From DASPPM01 sp052143835 (GTDB taxonomy: Bacteria; Pseudomonadota; Alphaproteobacteria; JACZXZ01): DNA of 64,000 nucleotides. The position numbers and the translations under genes were made by a program. The stretch is taken from positions 1 through 64,000 of the forward strand of contig JBKQRV010000192.1 of assembly GCA_052143835.1 (NCBI GenBank). Direction: 5' to 3'. This document shows positions 55,234 to 63,208 of this stretch, one piece after another. Positions within the stretch are counted from its first letter, which is position 1. Every line of letters starts with the position of its first letter. The notes beneath the pieces are model-generated. The model searched no databases, had not been told where the DNA came from, and worked only from the letters and a program-made list of their open reading frames with translations.

Positions 55234-56877
55234 TTGCCGCTCAAAACCGATCCGATCCTGCCCGAGGCTCGGCTCCGTGCCATGAAGCAAGCCGGCTATT
55301 GGCGCGACCGCACGATCATCGACTATCTCGACGACCGCATCGCTCGCTCGCCGGAGCGCGTCGCCATCATCGACGACAACAGCATGACGGGCGAGCGCAG
55401 CGTCTTGAGCTACGCCGAGCTCGGCCGGCGAGTCGAGCGCATCGCCCTCGGCCTTGCCCGGCTTGGCCTCGGACGCGGCGACGTGCTCTCCTACCAGCTG
55501 CCGAATTGGTGGCAGTTCACCGCCCTTCATCTTGCCGCCATGCGGCTTGGCGTCATCTCCAACCCGCTGATGCCGATCTTCCGCGAGCGCGAGCTCGAGT
55601 TCATGCTGCGCCTGGCCGAGACGAAGCTCTTCGTGGTCCCCCGCCGCTTCCGGGACTTCGACTACGCCGCCATGGCCGAGGGGCTGCGCCCGAAGCTGCC
55701 GGCCCTGAGCCGCGTTCTGGTGCTGGGTGGGGTGGGCGAGGCCGCCTTCGAGGGCCTGCTCGACGCCCGCTCCGAGGACGCGCGCGCGCTCTTCGCCGAG
55801 CGCCGGCCGAAGGCGGACGACGTGATCGAGATCCTCTACACCTCGGGCACGACCGGCGAGCCCAAAGGGGTGATGCACACTTCGAATACGCTCTTCAGCA
55901 ATCTCGAGCCCTATGCCGAGCGGCTCGGCCTGGGTGCCTCCGACGTCGTGCTGATGGCCTCGCCGCTCGCGCACCAGACGGGCTTCATGTACGGCCTGAT
56001 GATGCCGATCCTTCTCGGCGGCACGGCGGTCTTGCAGGACATCTGGAGCGCCGATCGCGCGGCCGACCTAGTCGCAGCGGAAGGCGTCAGCTTCACCATG
56101 GCCTCGACCCCATTCCTCTCCGATCTCACCAACGCGGCCGAGCGGCGGCCCGCGGACTTCCGCAGCCTGCGCATCTTCCTCTCGGCGGGAGCGCCCATCC
56201 CGCGCGCCTTGGCGCGCCGTGCCGCCGAGCATCTCGGCGCCCACATCGTCTCCGCCTGGGGCATGACCGAGAACGGGGCGGTCACCACGACGCGGCTCGA
56301 CGATCCGCCGGAGAAGGTCTTCGAGACGGACGGCTGCGCCATGCCGGGCATGGAAATCCGCACGGTCGGCGAGGACGGGAAGCCGCTCCCGCCCGACCGC
56401 GAGGGCCGCCTCCAATGCCGCGGCTGCAGCAACTTCGTCGGCTATCTCAAGCGCCCGCAGTGGCATGCGACGGACAAGGAGGGCTGGTTCGAGACCGGCG
56501 ATCTCGCCCGCATCGACGCCGACGGCTATGTGCGCATCACCGGCCGCACCAAGGACGTCATCATCCGCGGCGGCGAGAACATCCCCGTCGTCGAGATCGA
56601 GGGCCTCATCTACCAGCATCCGGCCGTGCTCGAGACCGCGATCGTGGCGATGCCCGATCCGCGTCTCGGCGAGCGCGCCTGCGCCTTCGTCGTGACGCGG
56701 CCGGAGAGCTCGCTTACGCTCGCCGAGCTGATCGCCTTCCTCGAGGCGCGCAAGGTCTCTCGCCACTACCTGCCGGAACGGCTCGAGCTGGTGTCGGCAC
56801 TTCCGCGCACGCCGAGCGGCAAGATCCAGAAGTTCCGCCTGCGCGACATCGCCAAGGCGTTCGGCACGGCCGGCTGA
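55234..56877 (+). CDS. aliA: AliA-like cyclohexanecarboxylate-CoA ligase family protein
   Basis: The 547-residue adenylating enzyme has the P-loop ILYTSGTTGEPKGVMHT, A5 AWGMTENGAVT, hinge GWFETGDLARIDADGYV and the C-terminal LPRTPSGKIQK with the catalytic Lys. The N-terminus DPILPEARLRAMKQAGYWRD matches the AliA group and supports the TTG start at 55234, which has GAGGAAG upstream. AliA activates cyclohexanecarboxylate, but many homologues act on medium-chain or other acids. It is followed by dehydrogenase, hydratase and BadH-like genes that fit alicyclic acid breakdown. Confidence 0.78.
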   Translation: MPLKTDPILPEARLRAMKQAGYWRDRTIIDYLDDRIARSPERVAIIDDNSMTGERSVLSYAELGRRVERIALGLARLGLGRGDVLSYQLPNWWQFTALHLAAMRLGVISNPLMPIFRERELEFMLRLAETKLFVVPRRFRDFDYAAMAEGLRPKLPALSRVLVLGGVGEAAFEGLLDARSEDARALFAERRPKADDVIEILYTSGTTGEPKGVMHTSNTLFSNLEPYAERLGLGASDVVLMASPLAHQTGFMYGLMMPILLGGTAVLQDIWSADRAADLVAAEGVSFTMASTPFLSDLTNAAERRPADFRSLRIFLSAGAPIPRALARRAAEHLGAHIVSAWGMTENGAVTTTRLDDPPEKVFETDGCAMPGMEIRTVGEDGKPLPPDREGRLQCRGCSNFVGYLKRPQWHATDKEGWFETGDLARIDADGYVRITGRTKDVIIRGGENIPVVEIEGLIYQHPAVLETAIVAMPDPRLGERACAFVVTRPESSLTLAELIAFLEARKVSRHYLPERLELVSALPRTPSGKIQKFRLRDIAKAFGTAG

Positions 56878-56919
56878 GGCGGCTAACCCGAAAATGAATG
56901 TGTTCTCTTCACCCTCCCC

Positions 56920-57004
56920 CGTCATTCCCGCGCAAGCGGGAATCCATTCTTGGTCCGGTGTCGGGCTTCAAAGATGGACCCCCGCTTTCGCGGGGGTGAC
57001 GAAT
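56920..57004. repeat. 85-base dispersed repeat, copy 1
   Basis: It begins CGTCATTCCCGCGCAAGCGG and ends CCCCCGCTTTCGCGGGGGTG plus ACGAAT. It agrees with copy 2 (60837-60921) at 81 of 85 positions and has the same orientation. Each end folds as a hairpin (CCCGC-GCAA-GCGGG and CCCCCGC-TTTC-GCGGGGG). Confidence 0.85.
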
Positions 57005-57084
57005 GATCACTGGAAAACATACGGATCGCTTCGCGCTAGTCTCCGGGCCGGCGCGGAGCGGCAGCCACCCACGGAGGACGCCCT

Positions 57085-58221
57085 TTGATACTGGCCGAGG
57101 AGCACGAATTGATCCGCGACACGGCGCGCGAGTTCGCGCGGCGCGTGCTCGCTCCGCACTCCGCCGAGTGGGAAGCGGCCGGCCGGCTGCCGCGCGAGGT
57201 CCTCGGCGAGATGGGAGCACTCGGCCTCCTGGGCATGACCGTGCCGCCGGAATGGGACGGGACCGGCGCGGATTACGTCGGCTATGCGCTCGCCCTCATG
57301 GAGGTCGCCGCGGGCGACGGTGCCATCGCCACCATCATGAGCGGCCACAACTCGGTCGGCTGCATGCCGATCCTCGAATACGGCAGCGACGCGCAGCGCG
57401 AGCGCTTTCTCAAGCCGATGGCGCGCGGCGAGATGCTCTCCGCCTTCTGCCTGACCGAGCCGCAGGGCGGATCGGAGGCGAGCAACCTGCGCACGCGCGC
57501 GCAAGCTCACGGCAACGGCTGGCGCTTGAATGGACGGAAGCAGTTCATCACCAGCGGGTCCACCGCCGACTTGGCACTCGTGTTCGCGGTGACGGACCCG
57601 GCGGCGGGAAAGCGCGGCATCAGCGCCTTCCTCGTTCCGACCGAGAGCCCCGGCTACCGCGTCGGCCGCATCGAGAAAAAGATGGGTCAGAACGCCTCGG
57701 ACACCTGCGAGATCATCTTCGAGGACCTCGATCTGCCGGCGGACGCCTTGCTCGGCAAGGAGGGCCAGGGATACCGCATAGCCCTCGGCAACCTGGAGGG
57801 CGGACGCATCGGCGTCGGCGCGCAATGCGTCGGCATGGCGCGCGCGGCACTCGAGCGCGCCGTCGCCTACGCGAAGGAGCGCGTGACCTTCGGCAAACCG
57901 ATCGCAGCGCACCAGGGGGTCGCCTTCCGCTTGGCCGACATGGCGACCTCGGTTGCCGCCGCCGAGCAGCTCGTGCTGCATGCGGCAGCGTTGCGCAGCG
58001 CGGGACAACCTTGCCTGCGCGAGGCCTCGATGGCCAAGCTCTTCGCCTCCGAGGCCGCCGCGCGCGTATGCTCGGACGCCATTCAGACGCTCGGCGGCAA
58101 CGGCTACATGGTCGACTACGAGGTCGAGCGCATCTACCGCGCCGTGCGCGGCGCCCAGATCTACGAGGGCACCAGCGATATCCAGCGCATCGTGATCAGC
58201 CGCGCGCTGACTGGCCATTGA
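57085..58221 (+). CDS. Acyl-CoA dehydrogenase (AliB-like position)
   Basis: The 378-residue flavoprotein has FCLTEPQGGSEASNLR, RKQFITSGSTADLALVF and the catalytic Glu361 in IYEGTSDIQR. It starts with TTG at 57085, supported by GGAGG at a good distance. In an AliA-BadH type pathway this is the step that desaturates the cyclic acyl-CoA, but the sequence alone gives only acyl-CoA dehydrogenation. Confidence 0.86.
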   Translation: MILAEEHELIRDTAREFARRVLAPHSAEWEAAGRLPREVLGEMGALGLLGMTVPPEWDGTGADYVGYALALMEVAAGDGAIATIMSGHNSVGCMPILEYGSDAQRERFLKPMARGEMLSAFCLTEPQGGSEASNLRTRAQAHGNGWRLNGRKQFITSGSTADLALVFAVTDPAAGKRGISAFLVPTESPGYRVGRIEKKMGQNASDTCEIIFEDLDLPADALLGKEGQGYRIALGNLEGGRIGVGAQCVGMARAALERAVAYAKERVTFGKPIAAHQGVAFRLADMATSVAAAEQLVLHAAALRSAGQPCLREASMAKLFASEAAARVCSDAIQTLGGNGYMVDYEVERIYRAVRGAQIYEGTSDIQRIVISRALTGH

Positions 58222-58238
58222 GGGAGTCGGGCCTCGGC

Positions 58239-59243
58239 ATGCGCGCGGTCTTCGTCGAGCGGTTCGGGCGGCCCGAGGAGCTGAGGCTGAGGGAGGTAAA
58301 AAGCCCGCACCCCGGACCCGGCCAGGTGCTGGTCGAGGCGCACGCCATGGGGCTCAACTATCCCGACCTCATGGTGATCGCCGGCACCTACCACAATCTG
58401 CACCCCTTGCCCTTCGTGCCCGGCAAGGAGCTCGCCGGAATCGTGCGCGCGGTCGGCGAAGGGGTGGAGGGGCTGCGGCCCGGCGACCGGGTGGCGGCCC
58501 AGCTCGAGGTGGGCGCCTTCGCCGAGGAGGTCCTGGTCCCCGCCGTGCAGTGCTATCCCATCCCGCCCGGCATCCCCATGGTGGTGGCGGCAGCGATGGG
58601 CCTTGCCTACCTGACCGCCTATTTTGCCTTGACCGATCGCGCGCGGCTTGCTCCCGGCGAGTGGGTGCTGGTGAGCGGTGCCGCGGGCGGGGTCGGCATC
58701 GCGGTGGTCGAGCTCGCCAAGGCGCTCGGTGGCCGCGCGATCGCGGGCCTCACGACGATGACGAAGGCGGGTTTCGTGAAAGCGCACGGCGCCGACGCCG
58801 TCGTCGACCTCTCCGCGGCGGATCTGATGAATACGCTCCGTGCGCGCGTGCGCGAGATCACCCAGGGGCATGGCGCCGACGTGGTCATCGATCCCGTGGG
58901 AGGTAGTGTCTTCGAGGCGAGCCTCAGGACGCTCGCCTGGGGCGGAAGGATGATCGTCGTCGGCTTCACCTCCGGGGAGATGCCTTCGGTCCGTGCCAAT
59001 TATATCCTGGTCAAGCACATCAGCGTCACGGGCCTCCACTGGAGCGACTATCGCGAGCGCGAGCCCAAGCGCGTCGCCGACGCGCAGGCGCTCTTGTTCC
59101 GCCTGGTCGAGGAGGGCAAGCTGCACCCGCCGGTGATGGAGACCTATCCGTTCGACCGCATCGCGGAAGCGCTCGCGGTCATCGCGGAGCGCCGCGTCAT
59201 GGGCAAGGTGGCGCTCCTCACCCGCCACGCTAAGGAGGGCTAG
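58239..59243 (+). CDS. MDR-family quinone oxidoreductase-like dehydrogenase
   Basis: The 334-residue medium-chain dehydrogenase/reductase has no zinc ligands of classic alcohol dehydrogenases. It has FVPGKELAGIV, GDRVAAQ, and the NADPH-site SGAAGGVGIAVVELAKALGG. This is the NADPH:quinone oxidoreductase (QOR) branch. It might reduce an enoyl or enone CoA intermediate. It starts 17 bases after the dehydrogenase stop and ends two bases before the next gene. Confidence 0.83.
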   Translation: MRAVFVERFGRPEELRLREVKSPHPGPGQVLVEAHAMGLNYPDLMVIAGTYHNLHPLPFVPGKELAGIVRAVGEGVEGLRPGDRVAAQLEVGAFAEEVLVPAVQCYPIPPGIPMVVAAAMGLAYLTAYFALTDRARLAPGEWVLVSGAAGGVGIAVVELAKALGGRAIAGLTTMTKAGFVKAHGADAVVDLSAADLMNTLRARVREITQGHGADVVIDPVGGSVFEASLRTLAWGGRMIVVGFTSGEMPSVRANYILVKHISVTGLHWSDYREREPKRVADAQALLFRLVEEGKLHPPVMETYPFDRIAEALAVIAERRVMGKVALLTRHAKEG

Positions 59244-59245
59244 CC

Positions 59246-60007
59246 ATGTTCCGGCTCGAGGTTGCCAACCGCATCGCGACACTCGTGCTCGATCGGCCGC
59301 CGGCCAATGCCCTCAACGAGGAATGGACCAAGCTCTTCCATGGGCGGCTCGACGAGCTCGAGGCGCGCGACGATTGGAGCGTGCTGCATCTGCAGAGCGC
59401 CTTGCGCCTGTTCTCGGCGGGTGCTGATCTCAAGGACATGCGCGAGCGCTTCGCGGCAGCGGACGCCGCAGCTCAGCTCAGCCGATCGATCCGCGGCTAC
59501 CAGCGCCTCTTCGCGCGCATAGAGGCGCTGCCGCGCGTGACGCTTGCCGAGATCGGGGGGGCCGCGATGGGGGGCGGGCTCGAGCTCGCGCTCGCCTGCG
59601 ACCTGCGCATCGTCGCGCGCGAAGTGCGGGTCGGACTGCCGGAGCTGGGACTCGGCCTGCTGCCCGCGGCCGGCGGCACGCAACGCCTCACGCGGCTCTG
59701 CGGGCGCGCGGTCGCCTCGCGCCTCATCCTCGGCGCCGAGACCATCGACGGTAGTGAGGCGGAGCGGCTCGGGCTCGCACAATGGAGCGTTCCGCTCGCC
59801 GAGCTCGCCGACCGTGCGGCGGAGATCGCGCGACGATATGCCGCGGTGCCGGCCCATGCGGTCGCGCGCGCGAAGCCCTGCATCGCGGCCGCGCGCGATC
59901 CGTCGCTCGACGGCTTCGCGCTCGAGGTCAGCAACAGTACGGCCTTGCTCGAGAGCAAGGAGACCCGCACACTCGTTCGGCACTTTCTCGAGCGCAAGGC
60001 CAAATGA
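59246..60007 (+). CDS. Enoyl-CoA hydratase family protein 3
   Basis: This 253-residue crotonase has DRPPANALNEE, FSAGADLKDM and IGGAAMGGGLELALACDLRI (oxyanion hole), with the Glu in VGLPELGLGLLPAAGGTQRL as the catalytic acid-base. The full active-site set is present, making genuine hydratase activity likely. It lies between the MDR reductase and the BadH-like dehydrogenase and would supply the hydroxyacyl-CoA for the latter. Confidence 0.86.
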   Translation: MFRLEVANRIATLVLDRPPANALNEEWTKLFHGRLDELEARDDWSVLHLQSALRLFSAGADLKDMRERFAAADAAAQLSRSIRGYQRLFARIEALPRVTLAEIGGAAMGGGLELALACDLRIVAREVRVGLPELGLGLLPAAGGTQRLTRLCGRAVASRLILGAETIDGSEAERLGLAQWSVPLAELADRAAEIARRYAAVPAHAVARAKPCIAAARDPSLDGFALEVSNSTALLESKETRTLVRHFLERKAK

Positions 60008-60034
60008 GCCGGCCCCTCCAAGAGGACGACATCC

Positions 60035-60784
60035 ATGGACATGGCACAAAAGAGCGTCATCGTGACCGGTGCTGCTTCCGGCATCGGCAAGGCGACGGCC
60101 CTGCTCCTCGCGCGCGAAGGGGCCCGCGTCTTCATCGGCGACATCGATGAGGCGGGCGGGCGGCAGGCGGCGGCGGCGGCCGAGGCGGCGGGGCACAAGG
60201 CCGAGTACGCGAAGCTCGACTTGACCGATCCCCAATCCATCGATCGCTTCGCAGCAGGGGTGCAGGAGCGCGCCGGCGGCCGCTTGGATGGGCTCGTCAA
60301 TTCGGCCGGATGGGACCAGATCCAGCCCTTCCTCGAGAACCCGCCGGAGATGTGGGAGAAGGTCGTCGCAATCAACCTCATGGGTGCCGTGCGCCTCACC
60401 CGCGCCGTGCTGCCGGCGATGGCGGCCGCGAACAGCGGCAAGATCGTCAACGTCGCGAGCGACGCCGGCCGCGTCGGCAGCATGGGCGAGACCGTCTACG
60501 CCGCGGCCAAGGGCGGGCTCATCGCCTTCACCAAGTCGCTCGCCCGCGAGACCGCGCGCTATCGCATCAACGTGAACTGCGTCTCGCCGGGGCCGACCGA
60601 CACCCCGCTCTTCCAGCGCCAACCGGAGAAGATGAGGGAGGCCCTCACCCGCGCCATCCCCTTCCGCCGCATCGGCACGCCCGAGGAGGTGGCCGAGGCC
60701 ATCCTCTTCTTCATGAGCGCGCGCTCCGACTACATCACCGGCCAGGTGCTGAGCGTCAGCGGCGGCCTCACTATGGTCGATTGA
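60035..60784 (+). CDS. badH: BadH-like 2-hydroxycyclohexanecarboxyl-CoA dehydrogenase (SDR)
   Basis: The 249-residue short-chain dehydrogenase has the NAD site TGAASGIG (residues 11-18), Tyr155 and Lys159 in VYAAAKGG, and SAGWD...PF, VASDAGRVGSMGE and PGPTDTPL blocks. The last segments plus the ending GQVLSVSGGLTMVD closely resemble BadH of Rhodopseudomonas, which oxidises 2-hydroxycyclohexanecarboxyl-CoA. The assignment is by recalled pattern, not alignment; a general 3-hydroxyacyl-CoA dehydrogenase is the alternative. It closes the four-gene unit flanked by the 85-base repeats. Confidence 0.8.
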   Translation: MDMAQKSVIVTGAASGIGKATALLLAREGARVFIGDIDEAGGRQAAAAAEAAGHKAEYAKLDLTDPQSIDRFAAGVQERAGGRLDGLVNSAGWDQIQPFLENPPEMWEKVVAINLMGAVRLTRAVLPAMAAANSGKIVNVASDAGRVGSMGETVYAAAKGGLIAFTKSLARETARYRINVNCVSPGPTDTPLFQRQPEKMREALTRAIPFRRIGTPEEVAEAILFFMSARSDYITGQVLSVSGGLTMVD

Positions 60785-60789
60785 GCGGC

Positions 60790-60955
60790 TGACTCGGGAA
60801 TGAATGCGCCATTTTCAATGGAATACCGCAATCCGCCGTCATTCCCGCGCAAGCGGGAATCCATTCTTGCTCCGGGATCGGGCTTCAAATATGGACCCCC
60901 GCTTTCGCGGGGGTGACGAATACCGAATTGAAAAATGACGGCTCATTTCGAGTCA
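60790..60955. mobile_element. MITE-like 166-base element containing repeat copy 2
   Basis: The ends TGACTCG (60790-60796) and CGAGTCA (60949-60955) are perfect inverted 7-mers, and similarity continues imperfectly inward for roughly 28 bases on each side (AATG, CAT and TTTTCAA words recur inverted). The centre is repeat copy 2. There is no coding capacity and no target duplication visible. It is best described as MITE-like or REP-derived. Confidence 0.5.
60837..60921. repeat. 85-base dispersed repeat, copy 2
   Basis: It differs from copy 1 at four positions and shares its orientation. It lies 52 bases after the BadH-like stop, whereas copy 1 lies 42 bases after the AliA-like stop, so both occur at comparable positions after a gene end and frame the four-gene segment between them. 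Confidence 0.85.
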
Positions 60956-61002
60956 ATCTCTGAGCAGGACGGAAGACTGCAACATACGGAGGTCGATGAG
61001 CC

Positions 61003-61851
61003 ATGGCACTCAGTCACGACAGGAACCGGATCGATTTCGCAAGCTACCGGCCGAAGCACTTCCTGTGGTCGCTCGACGGCAAGGTCGCGACGATCACGCT
61101 CAACCGCCCGGAGCGCAAGAACCCGCTGACCTTCGAATCCTACGCCGAGCTGCGCGACACCTTCCGCGAGCTCGTCTACAGCGAGACCGTCAAGGTGGTG
61201 ATGATCACCGGCGCCGGCGGCAACTTCTGCTCAGGCGGCGACGTGCACGAGATCATCGGCCCGCTGGTGCGCATGCAGGAGGCGGGCGACATGCGCGGCC
61301 TCCTCGACTTCACGCGCATGACCGGCGATCTCGTCAAGGCGATGCGCGCCTGCCCGCAGGTCATCGTGGCCGCGGTCGACGGCATCTGCGCCGGTGCGGG
61401 CGCCATCCTCGCCATGGCGTCCGATCTCAGGCTCGGCACGGCCCAGAGCAAGCTCGCCTTCCTCTTCGTGCGCGTCGGCCTTGCCGGCGCCGACATGGGG
61501 GCCTGCAACATCCTGCCGCGGATCGTCGGCGCCGGCCGTGCTGCGGAGCTTCTCTTCACCGGCCGCGCCATCGACGGAAGCGAGGCCGAGCGTTGGGGCT
61601 TCTACAACCGTCTTTGCGCTCCGGACCGCCTCGACGCGGAGGCGCTCGAGCTCGCCCGCGCGCTCGCGGCCGGCCCGACCTTCGCGCACGCCATGACCAA
61701 ACGCTGCATTCATCAGGAATGGAGCCTGTCGATCGACGACGCGATCGAGGCCGAGGCAGAGGCGCAGGCGATCTGCATGCAGACGAAGGACTATGGTCGC
61801 GCCTATCGTGCCTTCGTCGCCAAGGAGCGGCCGGTCTTCGAGGGCAATTGA
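61003..61851 (+). CDS. Enoyl-CoA hydratase family protein 4
   Basis: This 282-residue crotonase has an N-terminal extension (DFASYRPKHFLW), then NRPERKNPLTFESYAELRD, GNFCSGGDVHE, and DGICAGAGAILAMASDLRL. The catalytic-region reads FVRVGLAGADMGA. This subgroup is common in alphaproteobacterial aromatic or alicyclic acid clusters, but its reaction is not known to me. GGAGG lies about 12 bases before ATG 61003. It is the last gene of the catabolic block. Confidence 0.83.
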   Translation: MALSHDRNRIDFASYRPKHFLWSLDGKVATITLNRPERKNPLTFESYAELRDTFRELVYSETVKVVMITGAGGNFCSGGDVHEIIGPLVRMQEAGDMRGLLDFTRMTGDLVKAMRACPQVIVAAVDGICAGAGAILAMASDLRLGTAQSKLAFLFVRVGLAGADMGACNILPRIVGAGRAAELLFTGRAIDGSEAERWGFYNRLCAPDRLDAEALELARALAAGPTFAHAMTKRCIHQEWSLSIDDAIEAEAEAQAICMQTKDYGRAYRAFVAKERPVFEGN

Positions 61852-62084
61852 CGGAGGCAGGGCGGAGGCGCGCGCGGGACGTCCTAATTCGGCGAGTTAT
61901 GCACTTGACATATCCTAATGGCCGAAGCCGCCGGCGATGCCGATCCGGATTAAGTTCGGTTCGCCCACGAGACAGCATGGCGGGAGGATCACCGGGCAGA
62001 GCCGAACGGATCGCAGGTTGACCGGGTTGCCGGTGCTGAGAAAGCCGAGCATCGACTTCGCCAGCTACTGGCAGCGCCATATTG
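61852..62084. other. Gene-free spacer before the low-GC gene
   Basis: There are 233 bases with mixed composition between the hydratase and the convergent low-GC gene. A TTGACA at 61905 has no matching -10 box. Near 62045 the phrase for IDFASYW occurs in an open frame that is not a gene. No terminator is convincing. Confidence 0.3.
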
Positions 62085-62972
62085 TCAAGTAACGGGGGTT
62101 TCCTTGGCCTCGCTCGAAGCTCGTAAAGCGTTGGACTCTGATGGACTAGCCGTTTCTACGCCTTCGTCCACTTCTGATCTGAGCACTTTCTTGTCCAGTC
62201 GTGCAGCGATATACCGATATTGAGATAGCATTCTCAGATTCAAAAGAAATAGATACCGCACTGCTCCACTGACAGCAATAACGGTAAAAAACATCACTTG
62301 AATCGCAGCATTAAGATGAACCAGAAACCGCTCACTGTCAGGAGCATCATTTTTTAGCATGGAATCAGCATATTTGAAATCCTGCTGAAAAGCTGTAAAA
62401 AATAATGCGCTGAACAATGCCACCGAAGCAAAAGCTCCTTGGCGAGCAAATATCGATAACTGTTTCACATAATCGAACGTCGCCTCACCTGCCGTATCCA
62501 AGGCATCTTGATTTAGGCAAATTTTAATTTCGATCGACGAAATAAAAATTGATAATAATGCCATAAACGTTGTTAATGATCCGACGAAAACTAGATTGCC
62601 GTGAGGGAATTCTTGTTGGGAAAAAATTGGTATGGTGATTATTATAAAAAACACAAACAATATGGAAGACAAATATAAAGCCAACTCGGATGCTACCCAT
62701 CTTAAGTATATAACCATAACCAGTAACATAGACAGGTAAATCGGCCCGCATAGCCAAGAATTTGGATAATTACGAGCGCCGTACTGTGCATGAAAGCTCA
62801 GATGAGGGTCTATTAAAATTGGAGGGTAAATCGCTACAAGATAGCTGAAAGCATAACTTAAGAATAAAAATATCTTTATGTCACTCAATTCAGTTATTAA
62901 CTGGCGGAGCATGCACCGCCACGCAGTAATCCATTCCCTGAGCCTCCGTGCAATCTGCATTGGTTTTGGCAT
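62085..62972 (-). CDS. Low-GC multi-pass membrane protein, unknown
   Basis: The 295-residue protein has about six hydrophobic segments in its first 270 residues, among them FLFLSYAFSYLVAIYPPIL, LSMLLVMVIYLRWV, LYLSSILFVFFIIITIPIF and GSLTTFMALLSIFIS. A charged C-terminal tail follows. I do not recognise a family. AT-rich codons contrast with all neighbours except the low-GC gene at 10.3 kb, and an IS lies beside it, so horizontal transfer is likely. The ATG at 62972 has GAGAGAA upstream; an earlier start at 63101 would add 43 residues of GC-rich origin and is unlikely. Confidence 0.65.
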   Translation of the reverse strand: MPKPMQIARRLREWITAWRCMLRQLITELSDIKIFLFLSYAFSYLVAIYPPILIDPHLSFHAQYGARNYPNSWLCGPIYLSMLLVMVIYLRWVASELALYLSSILFVFFIIITIPIFSQQEFPHGNLVFVGSLTTFMALLSIFISSIEIKICLNQDALDTAGEATFDYVKQLSIFARQGAFASVALFSALFFTAFQQDFKYADSMLKNDAPDSERFLVHLNAAIQVMFFTVIAVSGAVRYLFLLNLRMLSQYRYIAARLDKKVLRSEVDEGVETASPSESNALRASSEAKETPVT

Positions 62973-63208
62973 TCTAATTCTCTCGGCACAACAAGCCCAT
63001 CGTAACCGGGATTCCCCAGATGACTCCCGATCTGGCGTTAATATTCGCGCTTTTCCGGCCTTCCTGCAAGCCAGACGCGAGGTGCAGACGGCAACCGGCA
63101 TCTTGGGCGGCCTGAACGTTAGCTGAGGGGGCTGATCTCGCCATTTTCCTCGGCATTTGGCCGCACTCCTCCCGTCGGGCGCTCACGAACGCATGACCAG
63201 CGAGGGTC

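Noticed and set aside
61905..61910. TTGACA as a promoter after the last hydratase
   Set aside because: No -10-like sequence lies 16-19 bases downstream and no gene follows on that strand.
62040..62092. An open stretch containing IDFASYW, similar to IDFASYR at the start of the hydratase at 61003
   Set aside because: The match is six residues only, and the nucleotide identity is patchy; chance is sufficient.
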